Shown: one piece after another, positions 1 to 7,764 of the stretch
Layout: each line of letters begins with the position of its first letter
Position numbering within the stretch: the first letter of the stretch is position 1
Assembly: GCA_030596245.1 (NCBI GenBank)
Contig: JAUVKN010000163.1
Coordinates: forward strand, 1-9,223
Direction: 5' to 3'
DNA: 9,223 bases
Source of the DNA: Bacteroidia bacterium
GTDB lineage: Bacteria > Bacteroidota > Bacteroidia > Bacteroidales > GCA-2748055
The notes under the pieces: model-generated
The model's input: the letters and a program-made list of their open reading frames with translations, nothing else
What the model was told of the DNA's origin: nothing
Databases searched by the model: none
Made by a program: the position numbers and the translations under genes

Positions 1-1619
1 AAATAGATATGATGAAATTCCAGTTCTTCACAAATATATCCCATGAAATAAGAACTCCAATATCACTGATTTTGAGTCCATTGACTCGCATTATAAACTC
101 TAACCTGCCAAAAGAACAGGTAAAAAGAGATCTGGATGTTGTCTACCGGAATGCGACCCGGTTAGGAAAGCTAATTGATCAATTATTAGATTACAGGAAA
201 ATTGAGGCAGGTAAACTAAAGTTGGAACTCAGCAATGGGGATATTGTTTCTTTCCTTCGAAAAGTAATTTACCTGTTTAAGGAGTTGTCAACAGATAAGA
301 AGATCAACCTTGAATTCTATTCTGTTCTTGATCAGATTCAGATGTACTTTGATCCTGATAAGATTGAGAAAGTTTTATTCAATCTTTTGTCAAATGCTTT
401 TAAACACACGCCTGAGGGAGGTACCATCAGGGTAGCTGTATCTCTCACATACCAGATGGATCAGGATGAATCCGAAAACGGGAATGTGGCTACCGGTGAC
501 TATGTTCAGATAGTAGTTAAAGATACCGGCCAGGGGATTCCTGAAAGCAAGAGAGAACGAATATTTGAACGATTTTATCAGGGAAAGTCCCCGGAAGATC
601 AAATAAACACTGGATCCGGAATTGGACTCTCCCTGTCAAGAGAACTTGTAAAGATCCATAATGGCTTGATCTCCTTTAAGAGCCAGGAAGGAGTTGGAAC
701 AGAGTTTACTATTCTTCTTCCGGTAATCAAGGAAGACTCAGACAAACAGGAAAAAAATGATGTTCAGATTATAAACGAGTTCAATCAGGACCATTCGGCA
801 GAAGAAAATGTTCAATTAGCGGAAAGCCGGGTTGATAACGGAAACCCAATACTGTTGGTGCTTGAAGATAATAGAGAACTTCTGGAATTTATTATATCAA
901 TCTTTAAGGAAGATTATAATGTACTTTTTGCTGAAGATGGCGAGGCAGGATTGAAACTGGCCACTGAAACCATTCCGGATATCATCATCAGTGATATATT
1001 AATGCCAAAAATGGACGGAAAGAAGTTCTGTAAAGCAATAAAACAGGATTTCAAAACATCCCATATACCTGTCATACTTCTTACCGCCCTCTCTTCCAAA
1101 CATCATGAAAAGGAGGGAATTTTAGTAGGAGCCGATGAATATTTAGTAAAACCTTTCGACCCTTCATTGCTGAAAGTCAGAGTAGATCAATTGTTATCGA
1201 CACGTCGACTGTTAAAGGAGAAGTATAACCGTGAGAATATTCTCCACCCAGTTGAGAAAAGTGTAAGTTCTCCGGAGGATAAATTCCTTCAAAAACTTGT
1301 ATGCATCATCGAAAATAATATTTCCGATCCCACCTTTGGAACCGTGAAAATATCTCGTGAGATTGGAGTTAGCCGAACTCAACTTTATAGAAAGATGGCA
1401 GCTTTAACGGATATGACTGTAAAGGAATTCATACGGAGTGTCCGCTTAAAAAGAGCTTGCCAAATGATTATACAGGAAGAATTGAATATTTCAGAAGTTG
1501 CATATAGCGTTGGATTTCAGCAGGTCGCTTACTTCAGGAAATGTTTTAAGGAGGTGTACAAAATGACTCCTTCAGAGTATATCAAGAGGAATTCGAAGCT
1601 GCTCATGGATAACGATTAA
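1..1619 (+). CDS. Hybrid two-component system regulator (HTCS), C-terminal part, partial at left edge
   Basis: This is a sensor kinase and transcription activator in one chain, typical of Bacteroidota polysaccharide loci. The frame is open to the left edge and the first visible residues run straight into the kinase H-box, so the periplasmic sensor and membrane part lie outside the window. Numbering from the ATG at position 9: H-box SHEIRTP with phospho-acceptor His12; N-box around Asn125-Asn129; ATP-lid G boxes DTGQGIP (172-178) and GSGIGL (202-207); receiver domain about 281-397 with acidic pair Glu286/Asp287, phospho-acceptor Asp329 in SDILMP, Thr359 and Lys381; AraC-type DNA-binding domain about 425-528 with two HTH units (445-463 and about 492-526, ending MTPSEYIK). 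All key phosphorelay residues are present. It is convergent with the pectinase genes, and I infer that it controls them. The class call is very secure; the ligand cannot be seen because the sensor is missing. Confidence 0.95.
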   Translation, partial: IDMMKFQFFTNISHEIRTPISLILSPLTRIINSNLPKEQVKRDLDVVYRNATRLGKLIDQLLDYRKIEAGKLKLELSNGDIVSFLRKVIYLFKELSTDKKINLEFYSVLDQIQMYFDPDKIEKVLFNLLSNAFKHTPEGGTIRVAVSLTYQMDQDESENGNVATGDYVQIVVKDTGQGIPESKRERIFERFYQGKSPEDQINTGSGIGLSLSRELVKIHNGLISFKSQEGVGTEFTILLPVIKEDSDKQEKNDVQIINEFNQDHSAEENVQLAESRVDNGNPILLVLEDNRELLEFIISIFKEDYNVLFAEDGEAGLKLATETIPDIIISDILMPKMDGKKFCKAIKQDFKTSHIPVILLTALSSKHHEKEGILVGADEYLVKPFDPSLLKVRVDQLLSTRRLLKEKYNRENILHPVEKSVSSPEDKFLQKLVCIIENNISDPTFGTVKISREIGVSRTQLYRKMAALTDMTVKEFIRSVRLKRACQMIIQEELNISEVAYSVGFQQVAYFRKCFKEVYKMTPSEYIKRNSKLLMDND

Positions 1620-1807
1620 TATTGACGCGGAGTTTTAATTAAAAGATGATTGAAAGAAAAAGATAGAGAAATATTAATCCGAGAATAGCCAGAACGGCTA
1701 TTTGAAAAGTGAGTTTCCTTATTTTTTGATTTGAGCTCATCAATACCTGTAATGCCAGCACCAAATAAATCTTTCATAAAGGAAAGATTTTCAAAGCAAT
1801 CAGGCAT
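1616..1807 (-). CDS. Possible small protein, unrecognised; frame may be broken at an A6 run
   Basis: This 63-codon frame starts at ATG 1807-1805 and is preceded by AAGGAG about 10 bases upstream, a good ribosome-binding site for a group that often lacks one. The N-terminal half (MPDCFENLSFMKDLFGAGIT and onward to about residue 28) looks protein-like; the rest is Ser/Asn-rich. At the A6 run (plus-strand T-run 1722-1727) a loss of one A would join it to another frame ending at 1639, which encodes a basic KIRK stretch followed by about 20 hydrophobic residues, a clear membrane-helix pattern. The joined product would be about 55 residues with a C-terminal anchor. The stop codon overlaps the regulator stop on the other strand. 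I recognise no family. It may be real, decayed or chance. Confidence 0.25.
   Translation of the reverse strand: MPDCFENLSFMKDLFGAGITGIDELKSKNKETHFSNSRSGYSRINISLSFSFNHLLIKTPRQY
1639..1740 (-). CDS. Possible 33-residue single-pass membrane peptide (alternative frame)
   Basis: An ATG at 1740-1738 opens 33 codons encoding a short polar and basic head (MSSNQKIRK) followed by a strongly hydrophobic stretch, then a stop at 1641-1639. This is the pattern of an inner-membrane microprotein with a cytoplasmic N-terminus. No clear ribosome-binding site precedes this ATG. The good AAGGAG site belongs to the overlapping frame starting at 1807, so this segment may be the C-terminal half of that gene after a one-base shift. 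A/T-rich DNA can give hydrophobic frames by chance. Confidence 0.2.
   Translation of the reverse strand: MSSNQKIRKLTFQIAVLAILGLIFLYLFLSIIF
1684..1702. repeat. Inverted repeat (7-bp arms) between convergent genes
   Basis: AATAGCC at 1684-1690 and GGCTATT at 1696-1702 form a perfect 7-bp stem with a 5-base loop, about 65 bases past the regulator stop codon. It could end transcription of the regulator, but no T-run follows directly on either strand, and it overlaps the small minus-strand frames at 1616-1807. A terminator role is therefore weak. Confidence 0.3.
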
Positions 1808-1886
1808 TCGCTTTCTTCTCCTTAATGGTATACCAATTTTCCAGGCCCATATACAACTGTCCCAAAATAGAGATGTAAAATTCCCG
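1800..1886 (-). pseudogene. Short coding-like tail of unknown origin, overlapping the next small start
   Basis: This is an open minus-strand stretch of 28 codons ending EKKANA at a TGA (1802-1800). An internal ATG at 1850 would leave only 16 codons. The TGA overlaps the ATG at 1807-1805 in the pattern ATGCCTGA, and the AAGGAG ribosome site for the next frame lies inside its last codons. Such overlap is typical of translationally coupled genes, which suggests that this was the end of a real gene. Upstream, 1887-1947 is interrupted by stops in this frame, so no full gene remains. No family recognised. Confidence 0.2.
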
Positions 1887-1947
1887 TTATTGTTGTTTTA
1901 ACTCTGAGCGTCCGATGACCGGTTGAGATAAAAGTGTAATTTCATAG

Positions 1948-2139
1948 CTAATAACCATTTAATTCATCCCCACCATGGCACTCTATGTGAAAGTAATTGT
2001 TTCCATCACCCTCAAAATACCCTTTTACCAATTCAGGGATGCCATCGCCATTCAGATCCACGGGAATAGTTGTATATACGCTGTATCCCAGGTCCTTTTT
2101 CCAAAGGATTTCGCCAGGTTTTTTGTAACTGAAACTACC
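1948..2139 (-). pseudogene. FG-GAP/VCBS-like repeat fragment, degraded or frameshifted
   Basis: Between an upstream TAA (2142-2140) and a TAG (1950-1948), a 63-codon minus-strand frame encodes a convincing beta-propeller-type repeat: EILWKKDLGYSVYTT, then the calcium-loop motif DLNGDGIPELV, then GYFEGDGNNYF. It has no start codon. In the neighbouring frame an ATG at 2171-2169, fourteen bases after the sulfatase stop, runs to residues VVSVTK and meets the fragment at an A6 run (plus-strand T-run 2119-2124). Adding one A would fuse the two into a 74-residue protein. FG-GAP-type repeats occur in rhamnogalacturonan lyases (PL11) among others, so this could be the remnant of another pectin enzyme; that origin is a guess. 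The repeat motif itself is clear. Confidence 0.5.
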
Positions 2140-2185
2140 TTATTTATTGTATTAGGGGCACTCAGTGTCATTTGATTCCCCCGGC

Positions 2186-4711
2186 TCACCTCTCCGGGTA
2201 AACTGAATTGCCATGGTATCTTTCAGCAGCCTTCAGTGTTGCTTCCCAGAACTTTTTCTCCTCCCGGGGCCATTCAAGCACATACACATCTTCAGCATTC
2301 GTTTTTGGCAGCCACCTTCTCATCTGCTCCTTCACCATGGCATAGGCCGGATCATCAGCCAGGTTATTCCATTCCATCACGTCTTTCGAGTGGTCGTATA
2401 ACTCTTCGCCTCCATCACTGTACAGGGTATACCGCCACTGTTTCGAACGCAAACTGTGATTGCCCCTGCCGTGGGTGGTTAGTGCCGGACGATCCCATTC
2501 AGCATCGGGATCTTTCATCAGCGGAACCAGACTTTGCCCTTCCAGCTCCAGATTGGGTTCCAATCCGGCAAGTTCGACCAGTGTGGGGTAGATATCCAGG
2601 AAACTAACCGGCGTATTGCATATCCCGGGCTTTATACCAGGAGCTACCATCATTAAAGGCGCCCGGGTGGATTCCTCCCACAGTGTGCTTTTGCTCCAGT
2701 GGCGCTTTTCGCCCAGGTGCCATCCGTGATCTCCCCAGAAGACCACAATGGTGTTCTCAGCATAATTACTGGAATCCAGTGCATCCAACACCCGTCCAAC
2801 CTGTGCATCGATAAAACTGATACAAGCCAGATAAGCCTGCACTCCCTCACGCTGCCTGCCTGCTTTCGTAACCGACTTATAGTAGCTATTTTCAGTATAA
2901 TTCAATGCTTTCTTCGGAAGATCTATCAGATCATCTTCCTTAATAAGGGGCATTGCAATAGTTTCCGGATCATACATTTCAAAATATTCTCGCGGCGCAT
3001 GCCAGGAGAGGTGAGGTAGTTTCCATCCACAGGCAAGGAAAAAAGGTTTATCATAATCCCTGCCAAGCATATCAATGGTATGTTGGGTAATTTTGCCATC
3101 TTTCATTTCAGAATCGGCCACATCCAGTGGTCCCCAGTCAAAATTCCCATTGTTCAAGCCATTCATATTTGTCTCTGCAGGTTCTGCTCCATCCATGCCC
3201 TGTGAACGCAGGTTCGGATAAAAGTCATCCCATGAAGCGGGATCCGGGAATTTCCCATGGGTAATTTTGCCCACACCTGTTGAGTAGTAACCATATTTTG
3301 AAAAGTAGCGGGGAAGGGTAACAGCTTCAAATCCTACAGGGGACATTCTGAGCGCCTGCCTGTTTCCATAGCATCCGGTGGTAGAGGGGTTGAGTCCGCT
3401 CATCACACTGGCCCTGGAGGGATTGCAAATGGGAGCCGAGCAGTGGGCCTGTTCGAAAAGAATGGCACGCTCCGCCAGTCGGTCTATATTTGGAGTGATG
3501 GCATCCGGATGTCCTCCCATACAACCTATCCAGTCGTTCATATCATCGGAAATAAGAAACAGGATGTTATATGGGGTGGTATTTGGAGTGACCGGGGTGG
3601 TTTGGGGAATATGGTGGCCTGTAAGATGCTTTGCCTGCCAGTTCTCATATTGGTCCAGCACACTTTGAGGATTATTTGTATACCAGGCATAACCACCACG
3701 CCGCTCCTGACCAATTTCCGCCATGGTCTGTTTTTTTACGCCATCCCTGTCACAGAAAAACGGTCGATTGTCATCCAGGTCGTAAAACCGGGCCCAAATA
3801 GCTGGTGCATCCTTATCTTCAATCACTCTTCTGTCCTCTTCTCCCTCTTCGGTAATGGTATCCTCCACCCTTAATCCACTGATCTTAACCTTTTCAAACC
3901 ATATTACAGCCGAGTGAACGGCATGTACAATCTCAGGAGAAGGATCATCAATACTCATCAGCAGTAAAACAATACCTGCCGATTCACCCCCACTTAATGA
4001 TGGTAACTCGTAGGACCTGGCTTTTGCGGGTTCAAATGTATTTTCATCATGTTGGGCGCACCATGCGGTGAGTACTCCTTTTTGCCTGTATTGCGTTTTG
4101 AGGATGATTCTTACTCCCTTTTCAAATGCGCTCTTCGCCTTCAATACCGTGGCTTCATCTGCATTAATGGAGAATCGTTCACTTTTCATGCCTATGGCTT
4201 TCATGACGATCATGGCATGTACCATGGCATCGTCATTGTAAGTGATCTGGGTTGAATACTCTCCCTTTTCCAGTGGGTAAAACTGTGGCCACCCCCCATT
4301 TTTATATTGTGCTTCAATGATATAATCAACTCCTCTCAGAAATGCATTCTTGTAGGGTTCATGCCTGGTTTTACCATACACTTTTGAAAGAAACATCAAC
4401 TCCTGACAGGTTGCTCCATTATCGATTGTGGCACCCTCACCAACCGGTTGAAGTTTTCGCAACTCCCTCTTTTGTCTTTTGGTCAAGATGTGGTGCATGG
4501 GGATATTTTTCGGCCATCCACCAATGTTCCGTTGATAGAGCAGCACATTTTCAGCCACCCGAACGGCTTCATCGGATCCGTACCACTTATCCGGCTGGTC
4601 ATAGATCACCTCATCCCAGGAACGATCACTCAGACCTTCCTGTGTTGTTGGTGCCGGGCTCAAGGAAAGAGCGAGAAGAGCAAAAAAGAGAAGTATGATG
4701 ATTCTATTCAT
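2186..4711 (-). CDS. PL10 pectate lyase-sulfatase fusion
   Basis: This 841-residue secreted protein joins two enzymes. A signal peptide (1 to about 22) has no lipobox, and there is no T9SS tail. Residues about 35-360 match PL10 pectate lyase: GGWPKN near the start, ATIDNGAT, GGWPQFYP, the ITYNDD motif (Asn159-Asp161), LTAWCAQHD, and ARSYEL carrying Arg232, which aligns with the catalytic arginine of the family. They end in ERRGGYAWY and YENWQ. A Thr/Pro-rich linker (about 362-379) leads to an S1 sulfatase (380 to about 810) of the iduronate-2-sulfatase-like kind: SDDMNDW metal ligands, CNPSR at 429-433 (Cys429 becomes formylglycine after maturation), and GDHGWHLGE at 660-668. Both active sites look complete. 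PL10 cuts polygalacturonate by beta-elimination; the sulfatase removes a sulfate ester of unknown position. The frame could begin with GTG at 4714, but the ATG at 4711 is preferred. It lies 20 bases after the PL1 stop, so co-transcription is likely. Confidence 0.93.
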   Translation of the reverse strand: MNRIIILLFFALLALSLSPAPTTQEGLSDRSWDEVIYDQPDKWYGSDEAVRVAENVLLYQRNIGGWPKNIPMHHILTKRQKRELRKLQPVGEGATIDNGATCQELMFLSKVYGKTRHEPYKNAFLRGVDYIIEAQYKNGGWPQFYPLEKGEYSTQITYNDDAMVHAMIVMKAIGMKSERFSINADEATVLKAKSAFEKGVRIILKTQYRQKGVLTAWCAQHDENTFEPAKARSYELPSLSGGESAGIVLLLMSIDDPSPEIVHAVHSAVIWFEKVKISGLRVEDTITEEGEEDRRVIEDKDAPAIWARFYDLDDNRPFFCDRDGVKKQTMAEIGQERRGGYAWYTNNPQSVLDQYENWQAKHLTGHHIPQTTPVTPNTTPYNILFLISDDMNDWIGCMGGHPDAITPNIDRLAERAILFEQAHCSAPICNPSRASVMSGLNPSTTGCYGNRQALRMSPVGFEAVTLPRYFSKYGYYSTGVGKITHGKFPDPASWDDFYPNLRSQGMDGAEPAETNMNGLNNGNFDWGPLDVADSEMKDGKITQHTIDMLGRDYDKPFFLACGWKLPHLSWHAPREYFEMYDPETIAMPLIKEDDLIDLPKKALNYTENSYYKSVTKAGRQREGVQAYLACISFIDAQVGRVLDALDSSNYAENTIVVFWGDHGWHLGEKRHWSKSTLWEESTRAPLMMVAPGIKPGICNTPVSFLDIYPTLVELAGLEPNLELEGQSLVPLMKDPDAEWDRPALTTHGRGNHSLRSKQWRYTLYSDGGEELYDHSKDVMEWNNLADDPAYAMVKEQMRRWLPKTNAEDVYVLEWPREEKKFWEATLKAAERYHGNSVYPER

Positions 4712-4731
4712 CACAGGGTTTATTGGCTTAT

Positions 4732-6354
4732 CTATTTTATTATAAGTTTCTGAGAAAGCATATCCCCTTTTCCATCTGTTACCATTACCTGATAGATACC
4801 GGGAGTAAGGTTCTGCACATCTATCTGTTGCACACCTTCAGAAGAGGTTTCACTGTATCGAAGTTGACCTAAAATGTCAACAATCCTGATGGTTGATTTT
4901 CCAAAACCGGAGAGATCTATCGAAAATGCTGCATCTGCCGGATTCGGATAGCAATGCAAAAAGCCCTTCTCTTCAACAGTTCTCTCCTTTACAGATACAG
5001 GACTCATGGAGATCACGTCGTGGAGGTACTCTTCCAGGTTGGTAAAGCCATCAGAATTCCTATCCCCGTTGCGGTCTTCAGGATCATTCGGGTTTAATCC
5101 ATTTTCTGTTTCCCAAAAATCGGGCATACCGTCCAGGTCACTGTCCAGCTTCACACCGTATGTTTCGTATACCGGCCAGCTGCCTACCTCATCTTCATCA
5201 TCAATGATTGCTCCGGTTCCGTTTTGTACATCACTGATTACCCTGGAGTCTACCACATCTCTAAACCTGGATGCACCTGCGTGAGCCATCACATTGTCAT
5301 ATGCGTCCTGGGCAGATTCGGTAACCATCGGCCCGGTGGAAAAGGGTTCTGTTTGCTTATAATCACTTTTCTCCAATGTTGTCCAGGTACCACTAAATGT
5401 GACCAGACTCCACTGGTCGGCAGGAATTTCTCCAAAAAACAGATTGTCATCATAGTATGCACGAAAATGTTTGCATCCGGCACTATATGCATACCCGGTA
5501 TCATCAGAATCGGGTCCTGGCTTTCCATAATTCCCCACATAGTTATAACGGCACACGCTTTCTGAATCACCATCATAGCCTGGTCTTGAACCTTTCCAGT
5601 TGTAAATGACATTGTTGCGGAAATCAAACTGGAGTCCGTCAGGATCAAGGAGATAGCTGTTTTCGTCATAATTTCCCGGACGCGGGTTTCTTGATCGGTT
5701 ATGGGCAAAGAGGTTGTGATGATAAGAGTATTTCGCACCATAGCAACCGCGTATCAATGCGCCATAGCTATGCGCTCCTTTAGAGTGGATACTGTTTTCC
5801 AATGCTTCAGAGATAATGCTCCACTGCACCGTGACACTGTCAATCTCTCCCTCATCGCCGGTAGAACATGAGAAACACTCATCTACGGACCATGAAGCCG
5901 AACAGTGGTCCATGATAATATGATGACCACGCACAATGGATATTGCATCTTCCTCTCTTCCGGCTTCATCTCCCAGTCTGGATCGAATATAACGCACAAT
6001 CACATGATCACCTTTTATCTGCAAAGCTCCGTCCCTGAGACATATCCCGTCACCAGGGGCAGTCTGGCCCGCAATGGTAATATAATCTTTATCTACGCTA
6101 AGATTGCTATTGAGTTGAATTAATCCTGACACGGCAAATACGATGGTTCGTGGGCCAGAAGCAGTCTGAATACCATACCGCAATGAACCGGCTCCCCAAT
6201 CCGTGAGGTTGATGACAGTATATACATCTCCGCCACGGCCACCCTTGGCATAAGCGCCAAAACCCTCAGCGCCGGGAAAGGCGAGAGTTTGAGAAACCAG
6301 CTGGTTCATTGAGGAGAAACCGACCAGCGTGATCAGGATAAGCACTTTTTTCAT
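4732..6354 (-). CDS. PL1 pectate lyase with calcium-binding repeats and T9SS sorting domain
   Basis: This secreted 540-residue enzyme is predicted to cleave polygalacturonan by calcium-dependent beta-elimination at or outside the cell surface. A signal peptide (1 to about 22) is followed by AFPGAEGFGAYAKGGRGG, the standard opening of Bacteroidota PL1 enzymes. The parallel beta-helix spans about 25-390. HCSASWSVDE (150-159) supplies acidic residues in the position of the calcium site, and HNRSRNPRPG (218-227) contains the R-x-P motif, with Arg222 the likely catalytic base. Residues about 403-445 hold aspartate-rich thrombospondin-3/EF-hand-like loops (DSDLDGMPD, DRNGDRNSDG). A T9SS type A sorting domain (about 466-540, starting near CYPNPA) ends the protein. 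The ATG at 6354 gives a good signal peptide. Its stop is 20 bases from the PL10-sulfatase start and its start 80 bases from the GH105 stop, consistent with one operon. Confidence 0.95.
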   Translation of the reverse strand: MKKVLILITLVGFSSMNQLVSQTLAFPGAEGFGAYAKGGRGGDVYTVINLTDWGAGSLRYGIQTASGPRTIVFAVSGLIQLNSNLSVDKDYITIAGQTAPGDGICLRDGALQIKGDHVIVRYIRSRLGDEAGREEDAISIVRGHHIIMDHCSASWSVDECFSCSTGDEGEIDSVTVQWSIISEALENSIHSKGAHSYGALIRGCYGAKYSYHHNLFAHNRSRNPRPGNYDENSYLLDPDGLQFDFRNNVIYNWKGSRPGYDGDSESVCRYNYVGNYGKPGPDSDDTGYAYSAGCKHFRAYYDDNLFFGEIPADQWSLVTFSGTWTTLEKSDYKQTEPFSTGPMVTESAQDAYDNVMAHAGASRFRDVVDSRVISDVQNGTGAIIDDEDEVGSWPVYETYGVKLDSDLDGMPDFWETENGLNPNDPEDRNGDRNSDGFTNLEEYLHDVISMSPVSVKERTVEEKGFLHCYPNPADAAFSIDLSGFGKSTIRIVDILGQLRYSETSSEGVQQIDVQNLTPGIYQVMVTDGKGDMLSQKLIIK

Positions 6355-6434
6355 CTATTTACAATTTATTCATGAAGGAGGCAATGGGATAGAGATACAC
6401 TTCAAGGTTGAAATCCCTTGCTTGCGAAGATCCC

Positions 6435-7661
6435 TTATTCCAACTCCTCATACATTATGCTGGCCAGGATAAATGGTCCTACGGCTTTAGGATCATTGTC
6501 CCGTTTTTTTTCATTGATATAGTATTCATAGGTTCCGTCCCTGTAAGGATCACCACCAAGTCCCGCTACCGCACAGACGGGTGAGATAACAACTCCGCCA
6601 TCTTCCCGAACCACCATAAGATTGTCGAGAATACCCTCATATCCCTTTTTTGCATTTTTCAAATAGGCCTCATCGATATAACCCTTCATGACAGCTTTGA
6701 GCAGAAAGTATGTAAACATTGAGCTTACTGAACCTTCAAGGTAATTCCCATCCCTCTCTCCCTGGTCAAGTACCTGGTACCACACGCCTGATTCTTCATC
6801 CTGGACCCTGAGGATTGCTTCTGCCATTCTCTCAACGATATCGATCACTTCGGCTCTTCTGGAATTAGCATCAAGGTAGTCAAGTATATCCACCAGGGCC
6901 ATTCCGTACCAGCCCATGCCCCTGCCCCAGAAATGTTCAGAGAGGCCGGTCTCCTTATTGGCCCATTGCTGCTCCCTGTTTTCATCCCATGCATGGTTGA
7001 GCAGTCCACTCTCAGGGTCACGCGCTTTCTCTTCCATCAGGATGATCCAGTTGGCTGCATCCACTAAATTTTCAGGTTCGTTGTACTGTTTTCCATAACG
7101 GGCATAGAATACTGAACCCATATAAAGCCCATCCAGCCACATCTGATGGGGGTAACGTTTCTTATGCCAGAATCCCCCGGCCTCAGTCCTCGGATGATTT
7201 ACCAGTTGTTGCCGGAGGGTATGAATCACAGTTTCGTATCTGCCGTCACCGGTCTCTTCATACAATGTAAAGAGCATCTTCCCCGGATTGATTTTGTCGA
7301 TGTTATAATCTTCCATTTTATAGCCATAGATCACTCCCTGCTCATCAATCATCGTATCGGCATAAGCCCGGGCATAGTCAAAATAGGCTGAATTCCCCGA
7401 CTCTTTCCACAGTGCCAGGTAAGCATCACACAGAAGCCCTTTGGTATAGGCCCATTTGATTTTTTCTGCCTCCTCCATTCTCCACATCTCGGGATAATCC
7501 TGCATGATCGTTTCGGCCATTCTGACCGACCATTTCAAAGAGGGGGCAGTGGCATTTTCAGATTTTTTCTCAGAAGGTTGGCTGCAGGATATCTGCAGGG
7601 CAATACTGCATATTGTTAATCCAGCTATAAATGAGATTCCCGTTCCTTTCATACAGATCAT
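6435..7661 (-). CDS. GH105 unsaturated glycuronyl/rhamnogalacturonyl hydrolase, lipoprotein
   Basis: This 408-residue protein resembles the GH105 family (YteR/YesR type), which hydrolyses the 4,5-unsaturated uronic acid that pectin lyases leave on oligosaccharide ends. The alpha/alpha-barrel motifs are visible: HQMWLDGLYMG with Asp177 matching the proposed general acid of YteR, then SEHFWGRGMGWYGMAL (about 241-256) and YLEGSVSSMF (307-316). The N-terminus is hydrophobic and reaches ISC with Cys26, then polar residues, suggesting a lipoprotein anchored in the periplasm or outer membrane; the lipobox is not canonical (Gln at -3). A second ATG at codon 4 (7652) gives an equally good signal. A candidate promoter lies just upstream, so this is probably the first gene of the operon with PL1 and PL10-sulfatase. 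GH88 is related, but the motifs and length favour GH105. Confidence 0.92.
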   Translation of the reverse strand: MICMKGTGISFIAGLTICSIALQISCSQPSEKKSENATAPSLKWSVRMAETIMQDYPEMWRMEEAEKIKWAYTKGLLCDAYLALWKESGNSAYFDYARAYADTMIDEQGVIYGYKMEDYNIDKINPGKMLFTLYEETGDGRYETVIHTLRQQLVNHPRTEAGGFWHKKRYPHQMWLDGLYMGSVFYARYGKQYNEPENLVDAANWIILMEEKARDPESGLLNHAWDENREQQWANKETGLSEHFWGRGMGWYGMALVDILDYLDANSRRAEVIDIVERMAEAILRVQDEESGVWYQVLDQGERDGNYLEGSVSSMFTYFLLKAVMKGYIDEAYLKNAKKGYEGILDNLMVVREDGGVVISPVCAVAGLGGDPYRDGTYEYYINEKKRDNDPKAVGPFILASIMYEELE

Positions 7662-7701
7662 CTGGTTAGTTGCTATAAATTTCTAATTCCTTATTAGTTT
7701 T

Positions 7702-7730
7702 AAAATATAGTGATTTGAACCGGCCGCAAA
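7702..7730 (-). promoter_or_regulatory. Candidate Bacteroidota promoter for the GH105 operon
   Basis: On the minus strand TTTG (7730-7727) is followed after 17 bases by TATATTTT (7709-7702). This fits the Bacteroidota -33 TTTG and -7 TAnnTTTG pattern with one mismatch in the last base. Transcription would start near 7695 and leave a leader of about 30 bases before the GH105 ATG at 7661. The motif is short and A/T-rich, so support comes mostly from its position. Confidence 0.45.
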
Positions 7731-7764
7731 CAGTATCAGTAGTCTCTGATATGGCATGCGATCT

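Noticed and set aside
1975..2175. Plus-strand open frame of 66 codons
   Set aside because: It is antisense to the FG-GAP-like fragment, whose motif is far more convincing, and it has no recognisable features.
2236..2607. Plus-strand open frame of 123 codons inside the sulfatase region
   Set aside because: It lies wholly antisense to the intact sulfatase domain and has the low-complexity look of a mirrored coding frame.
3443..3874. Plus-strand open frame of 143 codons
   Set aside because: It is antisense to the junction of PL10 and sulfatase; the minus-strand protein has clear family motifs across the whole stretch.
4712..4714. GTG as start of the PL10-sulfatase
   Set aside because: It directly precedes an ATG. 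The ATG is the stronger codon, gives an equally good signal peptide, and no ribosome site favours the GTG.
5289..5741. Second minus-strand frame of 150 codons inside the PL1 gene
   Set aside because: It overlaps the PL1 catalytic domain in another frame and shows no domain; the PL1 frame is continuous and full of family motifs.
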